Source of the DNA: Streptomyces sp. MMG1533 | GTDB taxonomy: Bacteria; Actinomycetota; Actinomycetes; Streptomycetales; Streptomycetaceae | Direction: 5' to 3' | DNA length: 64,000 bases | Assembly: GCF_001279775.1 (NCBI RefSeq) | Contig: NZ_LGDG01000247.1 | Span: 55,992-119,991, forward strand | Shown: in pieces, positions 25,826 through 35,255 of the stretch | Numbering within the stretch: the first letter of the stretch is position 1 | How the letters are laid out: each line of letters opens with the position of its first letter | Notes under the pieces: generated by a model | Seen by the model: the letters and a program-made list of their open reading frames with translations, nothing else | Databases searched by the model: none | Told to the model about the DNA's origin: nothing | Made by a program: the position numbers and the translations under genes

Positions 25826-26338
25826 TCAGTTCCGCACACCCAGATCCTCCCGCATCACCCGCCGCATCGCGCTCAGCCGGGGCTCGGCCGCCTTCAGGTC
25901 GAGCAGCGCCTGCTGTGCGCTCTCACCCTCCCGGGCCCGGCCCCGGTCGAGGCGCTTGGCGACGGCGTCGATGTCGGCGAGCACCTCGTTGACGGACCGT
26001 GAGGCTTCCATGATCCGCTCCGGCACCACCATCTGCGCCTCGGCGTACCGGTCGCGGTAGTCGCGGCGGGCCTCCTCCAGCTGCTCGCGCTCCTGGTCGC
26101 CGTAGACGTCGTCGCGCAGCCGGTGCAGGGCGTCCTTCAGCAGGGTGTGGAACTGCCGCGAGGCCCTGTTCATCGCGGTGTATGCGTCCCGCCGCTCCTC
26201 GAACGCCCGCTTCTTCTCCTCGAGTTCGATCTCCTCGGCGCGCTGCCGTTTGGTGAGCCGGTGACTGAGGACGGGCGCGAAGAGGGTTCCGAGGACACCG
26301 ACGACAGCGGTGATCGTGGTGGCGAGGGCGTCGGTCAT
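25826..26338 (-). CDS. Membrane-anchored coiled-coil protein, hypothetical
   Basis: The 170-residue protein has one hydrophobic helix at about residues 5-27 (TTITAVVGVLGTLFAPVLS). It then has long charged helices rich in Glu, Arg and Lys (AEEIELEEKKRAFEERRDAY and further heptad-like runs) that should form a coiled coil in the cytosol. No catalytic motif is visible. Similar short TM-coiled-coil proteins are common in Streptomyces with no assigned role. ATG 26338 follows an AGGA about ten bases upstream. It converges on the MmyB-like regulator. Confidence 0.75.
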   Translation of the reverse strand: MTDALATTITAVVGVLGTLFAPVLSHRLTKRQRAEEIELEEKKRAFEERRDAYTAMNRASRQFHTLLKDALHRLRDDVYGDQEREQLEEARRDYRDRYAEAQMVVPERIMEASRSVNEVLADIDAVAKRLDRGRAREGESAQQALLDLKAAEPRLSAMRRVMREDLGVRN

Positions 26339-26468
26339 GGAGCGGATCCTATGCACCGGCCGACACCGCGCAGGGTGGCGGCCGCCCCCGCTACGGCCAC
26401 CGACCCTGGCCGGGACCTCGGCGGCGAACGAGGACGAGCACGTCCTGTGCTGCGTCAGGGTGGCCGCG

Positions 26469-27239
26469 TCAGCCCTGGTACGGCGGTGCCGCCCCCCACG
26501 TCCACTTCGGCACCGGCTGCTCCGCCGGCGGCTTCGCGTCCGGACCGGAGAAGTACACGGCCAGTCGCGTGCCCCACTCCACGTAGGCGAGGAACGCGGA
26601 GCGGAACTCGGCGTCCGTCGGCAGGCCCGCCTCGTCCGCCGCGTCCTGGATCAGATTCACCCAGCGTCGGCGCTGCGGCTCGGTGATCCCGCGTCCCATG
26701 TGCTTGGCGACCATGTGCCCGTGCCCGCCCTGCGTCTCGGAGTAGTCGGACGGGCCGCCGAACACCTCGGCGAGCCAGAGCGCGACATGGGAAGCGTGCT
26801 CGGGAGCCAGTCCCGCGAACACCTCGGCCAGCAACTCGTCCGCGAGGACCTTCTCGTAGAACACCGTCGTCAGCCGCTCGAAGGCCTCCACGCCGCCCGC
26901 CCACTCGTACAGCGTCGGGACGGCGGAACCCGTGCCGCGGACCGTGGTCGGCTTGTAGTGGCGCATCTCCTGGATGCTGGGGATGTACGGCCGGATCTCG
27001 GCGAGGAAGTCGGGGAAGAGCTCCGACTTGCGGAAGCCTTCCAGGTGGTCCTCGGTCGAGGTCCAGGTGATGCGCAGGATGTAGTGCTCGAAGTCCTCCT
27101 CGCAGCGCGCCAGCTCGAAGTCGACGCACTGCGGTGCCGCGGCCAGCAGGGCGGCGGCCTTGGTGTAGGCGGACAGGAACTCCGCCGACCGCTCTTCGGG
27201 GATGTGGTACCGGATGTACTCGACCGTCTGAGTCGTCAT
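26469..27239 (-). CDS. Antibiotic-monooxygenase domain fused to group II truncated haemoglobin
   Basis: The 256-residue protein joins two haem-related folds. Residues about 1-100 form an ABM ferredoxin-like domain (VEYIRYHIPEERSAEFLSAY, RITWTSTEDHLEGFRKSELF), seen in quinol monooxygenases and haem-degrading enzymes. Residues about 110-240 form a group II (GlbO-type) truncated globin with LYEWAGGVEAFERLTTVFYE, HGHMVAKHMGRGI (proximal His region) and VNLIQDAADEAGLP. The fusion suggests that oxygen or NO bound by the globin is used in a monooxygenase or detoxification reaction; this is inference. Confidence 0.9.
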   Translation of the reverse strand: MTTQTVEYIRYHIPEERSAEFLSAYTKAAALLAAAPQCVDFELARCEEDFEHYILRITWTSTEDHLEGFRKSELFPDFLAEIRPYIPSIQEMRHYKPTTVRGTGSAVPTLYEWAGGVEAFERLTTVFYEKVLADELLAEVFAGLAPEHASHVALWLAEVFGGPSDYSETQGGHGHMVAKHMGRGITEPQRRRWVNLIQDAADEAGLPTDAEFRSAFLAYVEWGTRLAVYFSGPDAKPPAEQPVPKWTWGAAPPYQG

Positions 27240-27258
27240 GCGCCCACAGAAGCACGAG

Positions 27259-27291
27259 AGGCCCGCCGGAGGCTGTGCCTCCGGCGGGCCT
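27259..27291 (-). terminator. Strong terminator after the subtilisin gene
   Basis: A perfect 14-bp stem (AGGCCCGCCGGAGG and its complement) with a CTGTG-type loop sits between the subtilisin stop and the globin gene start, both read on the minus strand. Confidence 0.9.
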
Positions 27292-27323
27292 TTCGCTCAG
27301 GGCCTACTCACCCGTCGTACGGC

Positions 27324-30300
27324 TCACTTGCCGTAGTACGCGTTGTAGATCGAGATCGTCGACTTGTTGCCCTTCTTGTCGGCGATCTTGGCGTGGAAGG
27401 AGATGGCCTTCCCCTTCGCCGGGTTCTTCACGGTGATCTTGCCGTCCTTGACGGTGACCTTCTTCCAGGTCTGGCCGTAGTCGTACGACACGTACACCGA
27501 CAGCGACTTCAGGTTGGAGCCCTTGGCCGCGCCCTCGACGGTGACCGGAACCGACACCGTCTTGCCCGCCTCGACCTTGCTGTCCAGGCCGGTCTGGGCC
27601 TTGAAGCGGACCGTGGAGGCCGGGAGCGTGGCCGTGTTGTCGCCGGCCGGCTTCTTCGAGCGGAAGGTCCAGCTCGCGTCGATCCGGGTGGAGGCGGCCG
27701 CGACCTTGACGCTCCGCTTGACCGAGGTGGTCAGCTTGTACTCGGCGTCACCGGCCGGGACCTTGAAGGATCCCTCGCCGAACAGCGGGTCGGCGTTGGT
27801 GCCGACCTTGGTGCCGTTGCGGTACAGCGAGGTGGCGACCGAGGTGAAGTCCGAGGAACCGGCGTGTCCGGCCCCGTCGGCGAACAGCGGCAGCAGCCCG
27901 TAGATGTTGTTGCCCTCGCGGAAGAGCCCGTAGTCCGCGTTCAGATGCGGGCCGAAGACCGCCGTGTTGAAGGTCTTCGTGTACTTCTGGCCCGCCTTGA
28001 AGGTCTGCGGGGCGCCGAGCGTGTAGTACGCGTCGACGACCGGGAAGCCGTCCGCGTCCTTGCCGCTGTACTGCTCGAGATCGAAGGTCCACTGGATCTT
28101 GTCGGCCGTCGAGAGGTACATCGTGCGCGTACCCGGCAGCTTCTGCTCCACCGGGAAGCCGAGGACCGTGTCCTCCGGGAAGAAGCCCCAGGTGACCAGC
28201 CCGCCGGACTTGCCTGCGGCGGCGGCACCGAGGTTGTTCTTCACCGTGGCGAGTTCGCTCGCCTTGAAGTGGCGGACCTTGTCGCCCTGGATCTTCTTGA
28301 CCTTGGCGGTGGTGGCCACGTCGTACTCGGCGTTCGCCCCCTTGGTCCACTGACCGTTCCAGGTCTGTGTGAGACCGGTGGCGGCCTCCGGGCCCAGGTG
28401 GGCCATCCGCAGGTCGGCGAAGCTCTCGAGGCCGAAGCCGATGCCGATGCCCGCCGGCTCGTAGAAGTAGTTGCTCATCGCGGCCGTCTGCTTGGCCTGC
28501 GCGTCCGGCACCGTGATGTCGGCCGACTTGGTCTTGCGGGCGTCGATCGTCACCGAGGTGTCCTTGGTGACGCTCAGCTTCGGCTGGACCAGCCAGTCGA
28601 GGCCGCCCTCCAGGTTCACGAAGTCCTTCATGACCCAGGCGTCCAGCAGGTAGGTGCCCTTGGGCAGCCGCATGGTCGTGGAGCCGGAGGCGACCGTCGG
28701 GACCTGGTAGGCCCGGCCGTTGCCCAGGCCCGCGTAGCCGAGGAGCACGGTGTTGTAGCCGTCCGTCGGCTGACCGTCCCGGCCGATGTGCTTGACGGTG
28801 ACGTCGTACGACTGCACCTCACGGTTGACCGCCGCGGCCGTACGGACGCTCTGGCCGCCACCGGTCGCCGTCACGTACGCGGAGTACGCGCCGTCGAGCG
28901 TGCCGCCCAGCTTGGTGTTGACGGTGACGTCCACGGACGCCTTGCCGCCCGCGGGGACGGTCACCTTGGTCGCGCCGAGCTTGAAGAAGCCCGCGGGAGC
29001 CGCCTGGCCCTTGGGGTCGGTGGCGGTCGCGGACAGGGTGAGCGTGACGTCCTTGGTGCCGAGGTTGCGGTACGTCAGCGGCTTGGTGGCCGGCTTGTCG
29101 TCGGTGTGCGGCCACTGCTGCGTGCCGAAGCTCACCGACACCGGGTCGGCGATCACCGTCTGCTTGATGGCCTTGTCGACCTGGATCCGGCCCGAACCCT
29201 GCTGGAACGGGGTGTACTTGCCGCCCTTGGTAGAGGCGGTCAGCGCACCCTTCAGCTCGGCGTACGTCCAGTCCGGGTGCTGCTGCTTGAGGATCGCGGC
29301 GGCACCGGCCACGTGCGGGGTCGCCATCGACGTACCGGAGATGGTCAGGTAGCCGGCCGGCTTCTCGCCGACCTCCTGCTCGATGAGGCTGCCCTTGGCG
29401 GACGCGGCCGTGATGTCCACGCCGGGCGCGGTGACGTCCGGCTTGATCGCGCCGTCGCCGAGCCGCGGGCCGGTCGAGGAGAACTCGGCGAGCTTGTCCG
29501 TGTCGTCGACGGCGCCGACGGTGAGCGCGGAGTCCGCGCTGCCCGGCGAACCGACCGACTCCGGGCCGGAGTTGCCCGCCGCGATCGCGAAGAGGATGCC
29601 CTTCTCGGCGGAGAGTTTGTCGACCGCCGCCTCCAGCGGGTCCACCTCGGGCGTGTCCATGCCGCCGAGGCTGAGGTTGACGACCTGGGCGCCCTGAGCG
29701 GCCGCCCACTCCATGCCGGCCAGGATGCCGGAGTCGTCGCCGGAGCCGGTGTCGTCGAGGACCTTGCCGGCGAGGATCGACGCGCCGGGCGCCACACCCT
29801 TGTACTTGCCGCCGGACTTGGCGCCGGTGCCCGCCGCGATGGACGCGACGTGCGTGCCGTGGCCGACGTGGTCCTTGTCGTCGGTGGACGTCGAGAAGTT
29901 CTTGGCCGCGATGACCTGGTTCTTCAGGTCCGGGTGGGTCGCGTCGACACCCGTGTCCAGGACGGCGATCTTGACGCCCTTGCCGTTGTAGCCGGCGGCC
30001 CACGCCTTGGGGGCGCCGATCTGCGGCACGGACTTGTCGAGGGTGGCCTTGCGGACGCCGTCGAGCCAGACGTGCGCGATGCCGGAGGCCGTCTTGTCGC
30101 CGTTGGTGACCGCGTCCCACAGCTCCGGCGCGTCCTGGTGCGGGGTCTGTACCGCGTCGGCGTTCAGGGAGTTCAGGGTCCGGCGCAGGGTGCCCGCGTC
30201 ACGGACGTCGGCCTTGGTGGCGGCGGCGGCTCCCTTGTAGCCGACGATGACCTTCAGGCCGTTCTTCTGGGAGGTGCGGGTCGCCGCCTTGTTGAGCTCG

Positions 30301-30635
30301 GTGATGTCGAAGAGGCGCTGGTCGAGCTTGCCGGTGGCGACCAGGCGGGCCGCGTCGGCCGGGATCACGAGCGTGTGTCCGTCGACCTTGCGGATCTGGA
30401 CGGGTATGCGCTCGCGTCCCTTTGCCCGCTCCAGGCCGACCACGCGGCCCTTGGAGTCGACGGAGACGCGGTCACCCGTGATCAGGGTGATGCGGTGGTT
30501 CGACGTGAGCTGGGCAGCGCCGGTCGCACGCTGCTCGGGCTTCGCCGACGCCGGGCTGGTCATGCCCGCCGCCAGGGCCACGGCGGCTGCCGTGGCTATC
30601 GTGGCCGCGCATGCTCTTTTCACTTGTCTGCGCAA
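27324..30635 (-). CDS. Large secreted S8 family (subtilisin-like) peptidase
   Basis: The protein of about 1103 residues is exported by a Sec signal (AAAVALAAGMTSPASA). A propeptide follows, then the peptidase domain with Asp in IAVLDTGVDATHPDL (near 224), His in GHGTHVASIAAG (near 262), the oxyanion Asn region AIAAGNSGP and the nucleophile in SGTSMATPHVAGAAA (near 433). The remaining 600 residues are beta-rich, Ig-like domains ending VYVSYDYGQTWKKVTVKDGK, probably for substrate or wall contact. The start is taken as TTG 30635, five bases after AAGGGGGA; GTG 30623 is a fallback. It is a single gene with its own terminator. Confidence 0.93.
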   Translation of the reverse strand: MRRQVKRACAATIATAAAVALAAGMTSPASAKPEQRATGAAQLTSNHRITLITGDRVSVDSKGRVVGLERAKGRERIPVQIRKVDGHTLVIPADAARLVATGKLDQRLFDITELNKAATRTSQKNGLKVIVGYKGAAAATKADVRDAGTLRRTLNSLNADAVQTPHQDAPELWDAVTNGDKTASGIAHVWLDGVRKATLDKSVPQIGAPKAWAAGYNGKGVKIAVLDTGVDATHPDLKNQVIAAKNFSTSTDDKDHVGHGTHVASIAAGTGAKSGGKYKGVAPGASILAGKVLDDTGSGDDSGILAGMEWAAAQGAQVVNLSLGGMDTPEVDPLEAAVDKLSAEKGILFAIAAGNSGPESVGSPGSADSALTVGAVDDTDKLAEFSSTGPRLGDGAIKPDVTAPGVDITAASAKGSLIEQEVGEKPAGYLTISGTSMATPHVAGAAAILKQQHPDWTYAELKGALTASTKGGKYTPFQQGSGRIQVDKAIKQTVIADPVSVSFGTQQWPHTDDKPATKPLTYRNLGTKDVTLTLSATATDPKGQAAPAGFFKLGATKVTVPAGGKASVDVTVNTKLGGTLDGAYSAYVTATGGGQSVRTAAAVNREVQSYDVTVKHIGRDGQPTDGYNTVLLGYAGLGNGRAYQVPTVASGSTTMRLPKGTYLLDAWVMKDFVNLEGGLDWLVQPKLSVTKDTSVTIDARKTKSADITVPDAQAKQTAAMSNYFYEPAGIGIGFGLESFADLRMAHLGPEAATGLTQTWNGQWTKGANAEYDVATTAKVKKIQGDKVRHFKASELATVKNNLGAAAAGKSGGLVTWGFFPEDTVLGFPVEQKLPGTRTMYLSTADKIQWTFDLEQYSGKDADGFPVVDAYYTLGAPQTFKAGQKYTKTFNTAVFGPHLNADYGLFREGNNIYGLLPLFADGAGHAGSSDFTSVATSLYRNGTKVGTNADPLFGEGSFKVPAGDAEYKLTTSVKRSVKVAAASTRIDASWTFRSKKPAGDNTATLPASTVRFKAQTGLDSKVEAGKTVSVPVTVEGAAKGSNLKSLSVYVSYDYGQTWKKVTVKDGKITVKNPAKGKAISFHAKIADKKGNKSTISIYNAYYGK

Positions 30636-30850
30636 GTTTCCCCCTTGCAGAAGTACCAGGTGAATTCCCCGTTCACCCGGCCGGGGGCGGTCTCGCACGC
30701 ACACCCGTGCACCCCCCGGAACTCGCAGTATGCCGGGGGGTGATCAGACACCTCAATAGACAGGCGCCGCACAGGAAGGGTCTGTTACACGATCGCCGGG
30801 TAAGCGAATATCCCCGGCCATTTCCGAATCCCGTCGTCGCGAGTTCGCCG
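30636..30850. other. Subtilisin promoter region
   Basis: A 215-bp AT-richer spacer holds the subtilisin promoter on the minus strand and the 3' end of the ABC ATPase gene beyond. No small gene was recognised. Confidence 0.4.
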
Positions 30851-31534
30851 CTATGACGCGGCGTTCTCCTTCACCGTGATCTTCCCCTTGCGGATCGTCG
30901 CCAGACGCGGGGCCTTCTTCGCGATCGCGGAGTCGTGGGTGACCATGATGAAGGTCAGCCCGAGCTCCTTCCACATCGTCTCGAGTACGTCCATGATCTC
31001 GTCGCGCATCGACTCGTCGAGGTTTCCGGTGGGTTCGTCGGCCAGCAGCACCTTCGGCTGCTTGACCAGCGCACGGGCGATGGCGACGCGCTGCTGCTGG
31101 CCGCCGGACATCTCGCCCGGCAGATGCCCGAGCCGTTCGCCGAGCCCGACCGACTTCAGCGCCTCGGCGGCCCGTTCGCGCCGCTCCTTTCCCTTCACGC
31201 CGAGCGGAACGAGGGCGGTCTCGACGTTCTCCTGGGCGGTGAGCGTCGGGATCAGGTTGAAGCTCTGGAAGACGAAGCCGATGTTCTCGCTGCGCACCTT
31301 GGTGAGCCGGGCCTCGGACAGCTTCGCCATGTCCGTGCCGTCGAGGACGACTTCACCGGACGTGGGCCGGTCGAGGCCGCCGAGCATCTGGAGCAGCGTG
31401 GACTTGCCGCCGCCGGTGGGGCCCTGGATGACCAGGCGGTCACCGTCGGCGATCGTGAGGTCCACGCCGTCGAGGGCATCGACGGTTTCCTTGCCGCGTG
31501 TATAGCGCTTGGTGACACTTCTGAGTTCGTACAT
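30851..31534 (-). CDS. MacB/LolD-type ABC transporter ATPase
   Basis: The 227-residue ATPase has Walker A GPTGGGKST, the Q-loop in FVFQSFNLIPTLTAQENVE, signature MSGGQQQRVAIARAL, Walker B VLLADEPTGNLD and the H-loop MVTHD. The FNLIPTLTAQENVE text and short length place it with the MacB/LolD/YknY group, which powers FtsX-like permeases moving peptides, lipids or antibiotics outward. The permease is the upstream neighbour on the same strand, 127 bp away. The start follows an AGGAG site. Confidence 0.92.
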   Translation of the reverse strand: MYELRSVTKRYTRGKETVDALDGVDLTIADGDRLVIQGPTGGGKSTLLQMLGGLDRPTSGEVVLDGTDMAKLSEARLTKVRSENIGFVFQSFNLIPTLTAQENVETALVPLGVKGKERRERAAEALKSVGLGERLGHLPGEMSGGQQQRVAIARALVKQPKVLLADEPTGNLDESMRDEIMDVLETMWKELGLTFIMVTHDSAIAKKAPRLATIRKGKITVKENAAS

Positions 31535-31661
31535 GGTGGGTGACTCCTGGGGGTTCGGGGGTGATGTGGGTCGATGTTCGGCTGCCGGCGCCTGGGGCTG
31601 GTCGCGCAGTTCCCCGCGCCCCCGAGTGGGGCAAGTCCCGCCGGTTGCAACCGAACCGTGG

Positions 31662-33140
31662 TTATTCGACGCGCCTCAACGCGTCCGCCGGGCGCAGGCG
31701 AGACGCCCGCCAGCCACCGAACGCACCGGCAATCAGCCCACCCGCCACGGCAAGCCCCACCGCGACACCGATGGTCGTCAGACTGACCGGCGCGGTGAGC
31801 GCGACGTCGAGGGTCTTGGCCGCGGCCTGCCGGCCACCGCCGAAGCCGCCGCCCCCGCCCGGACCGCCCCCGAAACCGCCGCCACCGCCCGTGCCGCCGC
31901 CCAACTGCGCCTGCAGCGTCGGGCTGATGGCCGTGACGACGTACGCACCCGCCAGACCCAGCGCGATCCCCAGCGCACCGCCGACCAGGCCGTTGACCAT
32001 CGCCTCACCGACGACCTGCCGGGTCACCCGCCCCGACTTCCAGCCCAGCGCCTTCAGCGTGCCGAACTCGCGCACCCGGCGGGACACCGCCGAGGAGGTC
32101 AGCAGACCGGCGACCAGGAACGCGGCGATGAGCACCGCGATCGACAGCCACCTGCCGACGCTGGTGGCGAGGGAGGAGGCCGTGGAGAGGGAGCCGGACA
32201 CCGTGTCCGCGAGATCGGCGGAGGTCGTCACCGTCGTACCCGAGATGTTCTTCTGGATGGCCGACTTGACGCTGTCGATCTTCTGGGAGTCGGTCGCCTG
32301 GACGTAGATCGTGGTGACCTTGTTCTTCGAGTCGCTGAGCGTCTGCGCCTGCGTCAGCGGGATGTAGACGTTGGCCGCCGCGTCACCGCTGTCGGCCGTG
32401 GCGATGCCGATCACCTTGTACTTGACGCTCTTGATGGTGACCGTGCTGCCGACCTTGAGCTTCTTCTCCTTGGCGTACGCCGAGTCGACGACGGCCACCT
32501 TGGCATCGGTCTCGGACGACTTGAACGTACGACCGCTGGTGATCTTCGAGGAGGTCAGCGGGCCGAGGGCCGGCTCGGTGACGTCGGTGCCGTAGACGGA
32601 GTAGTTGTTGACGTCGAAGTTGGCGCCGCCGCCCTGCACTTCGCCCTGCGGCTGGCCGGTGCCGCCGCCCTGTCCGCCGGGGGCGCCGCCCTGCTGGTTG
32701 CCGCCCTCGCCGTTCTGCTGGAACTGGCCGCGGGTGAACTCGCCGCTGACCTTGATGACTTGCAGGCTGAGGCCGCCCACCGCGCCCGAGACGCCGGTCT
32801 GCTTGCCGACCTTGGTGACGGTCGCGGTGGAGAGGGTCTGGAAGCCCTGCACCATGACGCGGTCGGTGCTCTGCTCCGCGCCGGAGTCGTCGTCCTGCGC
32901 GTCGAACTGGAAGCGCGGGCGGTCGGAGGCACTGGCCTGCGGCTGGGCCGCCTTGGTGACCGTCATGTCCGTACCGAGGCCGTAGAGGGACTGGAGGACC
33001 TTGTCCTGGGCCCTGCCCATGCCGGAGGACACGGAATTGACCACGATGACCAGCGCGATGCCCAGCGCGAGCCCGGAGGCGACGACGAGGGCCGCTTTTC
33101 TGCGGCGGCGCAGCTCGCGCCTCAGGTAGGTGAAGAACAT
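31662..33140 (-). CDS. FtsX/MacB-type ABC transporter permease
   Basis: The 492-residue protein has the MacB layout: one N-terminal helix (AALVVASGLALGIALVIVVN), a large extracytoplasmic domain of about 250 residues, and three C-terminal helices (LSIAVLIAAFLVAGLLTS, VNGLVGGALGIALGLAGAY and a last one). The RVREFGTLKALGWKSGRVTR coupling segment lies between them. Two Gly/Gln/Asn-rich low-complexity loops occur, about residues 155-185 and near the last helix. ATG 33140 was chosen because the conserved text FFTYLRRELRRRRKAALV starts there. It works with the downstream ATPase; the cargo is unknown. Confidence 0.9.
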   Translation of the reverse strand: MFFTYLRRELRRRRKAALVVASGLALGIALVIVVNSVSSGMGRAQDKVLQSLYGLGTDMTVTKAAQPQASASDRPRFQFDAQDDDSGAEQSTDRVMVQGFQTLSTATVTKVGKQTGVSGAVGGLSLQVIKVSGEFTRGQFQQNGEGGNQQGGAPGGQGGGTGQPQGEVQGGGANFDVNNYSVYGTDVTEPALGPLTSSKITSGRTFKSSETDAKVAVVDSAYAKEKKLKVGSTVTIKSVKYKVIGIATADSGDAAANVYIPLTQAQTLSDSKNKVTTIYVQATDSQKIDSVKSAIQKNISGTTVTTSADLADTVSGSLSTASSLATSVGRWLSIAVLIAAFLVAGLLTSSAVSRRVREFGTLKALGWKSGRVTRQVVGEAMVNGLVGGALGIALGLAGAYVVTAISPTLQAQLGGGTGGGGGFGGGPGGGGGFGGGRQAAAKTLDVALTAPVSLTTIGVAVGLAVAGGLIAGAFGGWRASRLRPADALRRVE

Positions 33141-33225
33141 GGCCGCAAGGTAGGTACGGCGTGTGATGAAGGGATAAGGCTGAAATAAGAGAAGCATGAG
33201 AAGGCTGTGATTGGCCCCGGAAACA

Positions 33226-33253
33226 CCGATGCCGCCCCTGGGGGCGGCATCGG
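33226..33253 (-). terminator. Hairpin terminator after the L,D-transpeptidase gene
   Basis: A perfect 12-bp stem (CCGATGCCGCCC and complement) with a 4-base loop lies about 20 bp past the transpeptidase stop. Confidence 0.85.
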
Positions 33254-33273
33254 AAAGCTGTGAACCCGGTCGG

Positions 33274-34527
33274 TCAGACCGCCGAACCGGCCTTCCAGTC
33301 GGCCCAGCTCATGTTCCAGCCGTTCAGACCGTTGTCCGGCGAGACCGTCTTGTCGCCGGTGTTCTGGACGACCACCACGTCACCGATGATCGAGCTGTTG
33401 TAGAACCAGGCACCCGGCGTGTTCGGGTCGTTGGCGCCCTTGGTGTCCGACAGGCCCACACAGCCGTGGCTGGTGTTCACGCTGCCGAAGATGGACTTGG
33501 CGCCCCAGTAGTTGCCGTGCACGAAGGTGCCGGAGGTGGTCAGACGCATGGCGTGCGGTACGTCCTTGATGTCGTACTCGCCCTTGCCGTCGTCGTCGGT
33601 GAAGCCGACCGTCGCGCCGTTCATCCGGGTCTCCTTGAACTTCTCGGAGATCACCATCCGGCCCTCGTACGTCTTGTTGTCGGGCGCACCCGCGGAGATC
33701 GGGATGGTCTTGACGGTCTTGCCGTCCTGCGTGACCTTCATCTGCTTGGTCTTGGCGTCGACGTACGTGACCTGGTTGCGGCCGATCTTGAAGGTGACCG
33801 TCTTCTGCTGGACGCCGTAGACACCGGAGGCACCCTCGACACCGTCGAGCGCGAGCTTCAGCGTGACGGTGGAGTTCTCCTGCCAGTAGTCATCGGGCCG
33901 GCAGTCCATGCGGTTGGCGTTGAACCAGTGGCAGACGACTTCCTGGCCGCTGGTGGAGGAGACGGTGATGCCCTTCTGGACGGCCGCCTTGTTGGTGATC
34001 GCCTTGTCGAAGTTGATCGACACCGGCATGCCGACGCCGACGGTGGTGCCGTCGTCCGGCGTGAAGGTGCCGATGAAGCTGTTGGTCGGCGAGACCGTGG
34101 TGAACGAGGCGTTCTCGTGGGCGACGCGGCCGTCGGAGTCCTTGGCCTCCGCGGTCAGCTTGTAGGTGGTGGACCGCTCCAGCTGGCCGCTGGGCTTCCA
34201 GCTCAGCTTGTCCGCGGATATCTCACCCTTGACCGCGGTGCCGTCGGCGGTCGTCATCGACACGTCCGTGAGCGTGCCCTTGCTCACGGTGACGGCTGCG
34301 GAGTTGTTGATGGAGGCGTTGTCCGAGCCGTCCTTCGGCGTGATCTTGATCTGCGCCTCGGAGGTCTTCTTGGCGGCTGCCTCGTCGACCTTGGACTGCG
34401 AGCTGTCGTTGCCCCCGTCGCTCCCGGAGGCATCGTCGTCGCCTCCGGAACACGCCGAGAGCACCAGCACACCGCCGAGCAGTGCGGACGCGACCGTCAG
34501 GCCCTTGCGCCGCCTACTGTTGGTCAT
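33274..34527 (-). CDS. L,D-transpeptidase lipoprotein (YkuD) with Ig-like domains
   Basis: The 417-residue protein is a lipoprotein: signal TVASALLGGVLVLSACSGGD with the lipidated Cys near residue 26. An Asp/Ser-rich linker and two Ig-like domains follow (LTDVSMTTADGTAVKG, SPTNSFIGTFTPDDGTTVGV). The C-terminal YkuD domain has the catalytic motif HGNYW and SHGCVGL, the Cys near residue 358. Such enzymes make 3-3 cross-links in peptidoglycan or attach proteins to it outside the membrane. ATG 34527 is favoured because GGAGAAG lies 6 bases upstream; ATG 34542 is the alternative. Confidence 0.93.
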   Translation of the reverse strand: MTNSRRRKGLTVASALLGGVLVLSACSGGDDDASGSDGGNDSSQSKVDEAAAKKTSEAQIKITPKDGSDNASINNSAAVTVSKGTLTDVSMTTADGTAVKGEISADKLSWKPSGQLERSTTYKLTAEAKDSDGRVAHENASFTTVSPTNSFIGTFTPDDGTTVGVGMPVSINFDKAITNKAAVQKGITVSSTSGQEVVCHWFNANRMDCRPDDYWQENSTVTLKLALDGVEGASGVYGVQQKTVTFKIGRNQVTYVDAKTKQMKVTQDGKTVKTIPISAGAPDNKTYEGRMVISEKFKETRMNGATVGFTDDDGKGEYDIKDVPHAMRLTTSGTFVHGNYWGAKSIFGSVNTSHGCVGLSDTKGANDPNTPGAWFYNSSIIGDVVVVQNTGDKTVSPDNGLNGWNMSWADWKAGSAV

Positions 34528-34699
34528 CACACGCTTCTCCATCGCTGCCGAATCCCCAAAACCCCGAGAGTCCCCGTCAAGAACCTTCAACGCTACGACC
34601 GGTTCGTCCCGTTCCACATTCTTCGAAGGTGTGGGGCACACCACGTTCGCCGAGGCGGGTGGTGCGGGTGTCGGTCCGTGCGCCCCATGAGACGACGAA

Positions 34700-34727
34700 A
34701 CCCCGGACAGCGGTTGCCGTCCGGGGT
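34700..34727 (-). terminator. Hairpin after the acidic-protein gene
   Basis: A 9-bp perfect stem (ACCCCGGAC / GTCCGGGGT) with a 10-base loop lies 20 bp downstream of the acidic-protein stop. Confidence 0.8.
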
Positions 34728-34747
34728 CACGATTTCCCCAAGGAACG

Positions 34748-35146
34748 TCAGCCGACCCGCTCGTCCTCGTGGTCGTCCACGGCTTCGCCGTCGCCGTCGT
34801 ACTCGTCTTCGTCTGCTGCCTCGTCTTCTTCGTCGACATCATCCTCGTCTAGATCCCAGTCGGGTGAATCGGGGTCGTAGTCGATCTGCTCGCTGGACCA
34901 GGAGGCCTGTGCGAGTTCGACCCCCGGGATCTCGTTGACCAGGTCGAACGGGTCGACGAGATACGCGAGGCCCTCCGCGGTGTCCTCGGTCACAGCGTTC
35001 TCGGCGTGTACCCGTTCACCGGCCGGCATATCGGTGTCGACCGCGATCCGTCCCAGCGCGGCCTCGGTGACGGCCCCGGCATCCTCGACTTCGAGGACCA
35101 GCTCGACGCGAAGCCGTACAAATCGTGATGTCTCTGGAGTGCTCAT
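34748..35146 (-). CDS. Small acidic hypothetical protein
   Basis: The 132-residue protein has a folded-looking N-terminal part (RFVRLRVELVLEVEDAGAVT, VDPFDLVNEIPGVELAQASW) and a C-terminal third made almost only of Asp and Glu (DLDEDDVDEEDEAADEDE). The tail could bind cations or basic proteins. No family function is known. ATG 35146 is where the conserved text starts. It is transcribed away from the LAxTG protein gene and has its own terminator. Confidence 0.8.
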   Translation of the reverse strand: MSTPETSRFVRLRVELVLEVEDAGAVTEAALGRIAVDTDMPAGERVHAENAVTEDTAEGLAYLVDPFDLVNEIPGVELAQASWSSEQIDYDPDSPDWDLDEDDVDEEDEAADEDEYDGDGEAVDDHEDERVG

Positions 35147-35255
35147 GCCCGGAGCGTACGACTCATGGCTCCCGTGACTTTCCCGTGACCCGCGCCTTTC
35201 ACTAACATCGCCCCACACGGCCAATTCGCCAGCGCCACAAGGGGATCGATATTCC

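Noticed and set aside
26310..30743. 1477-codon plus-strand open frame
   Set aside because: It lies opposite the globin fusion and the subtilisin, both with clear catalytic motifs; its own text is an Arg/Gly/Val shadow.
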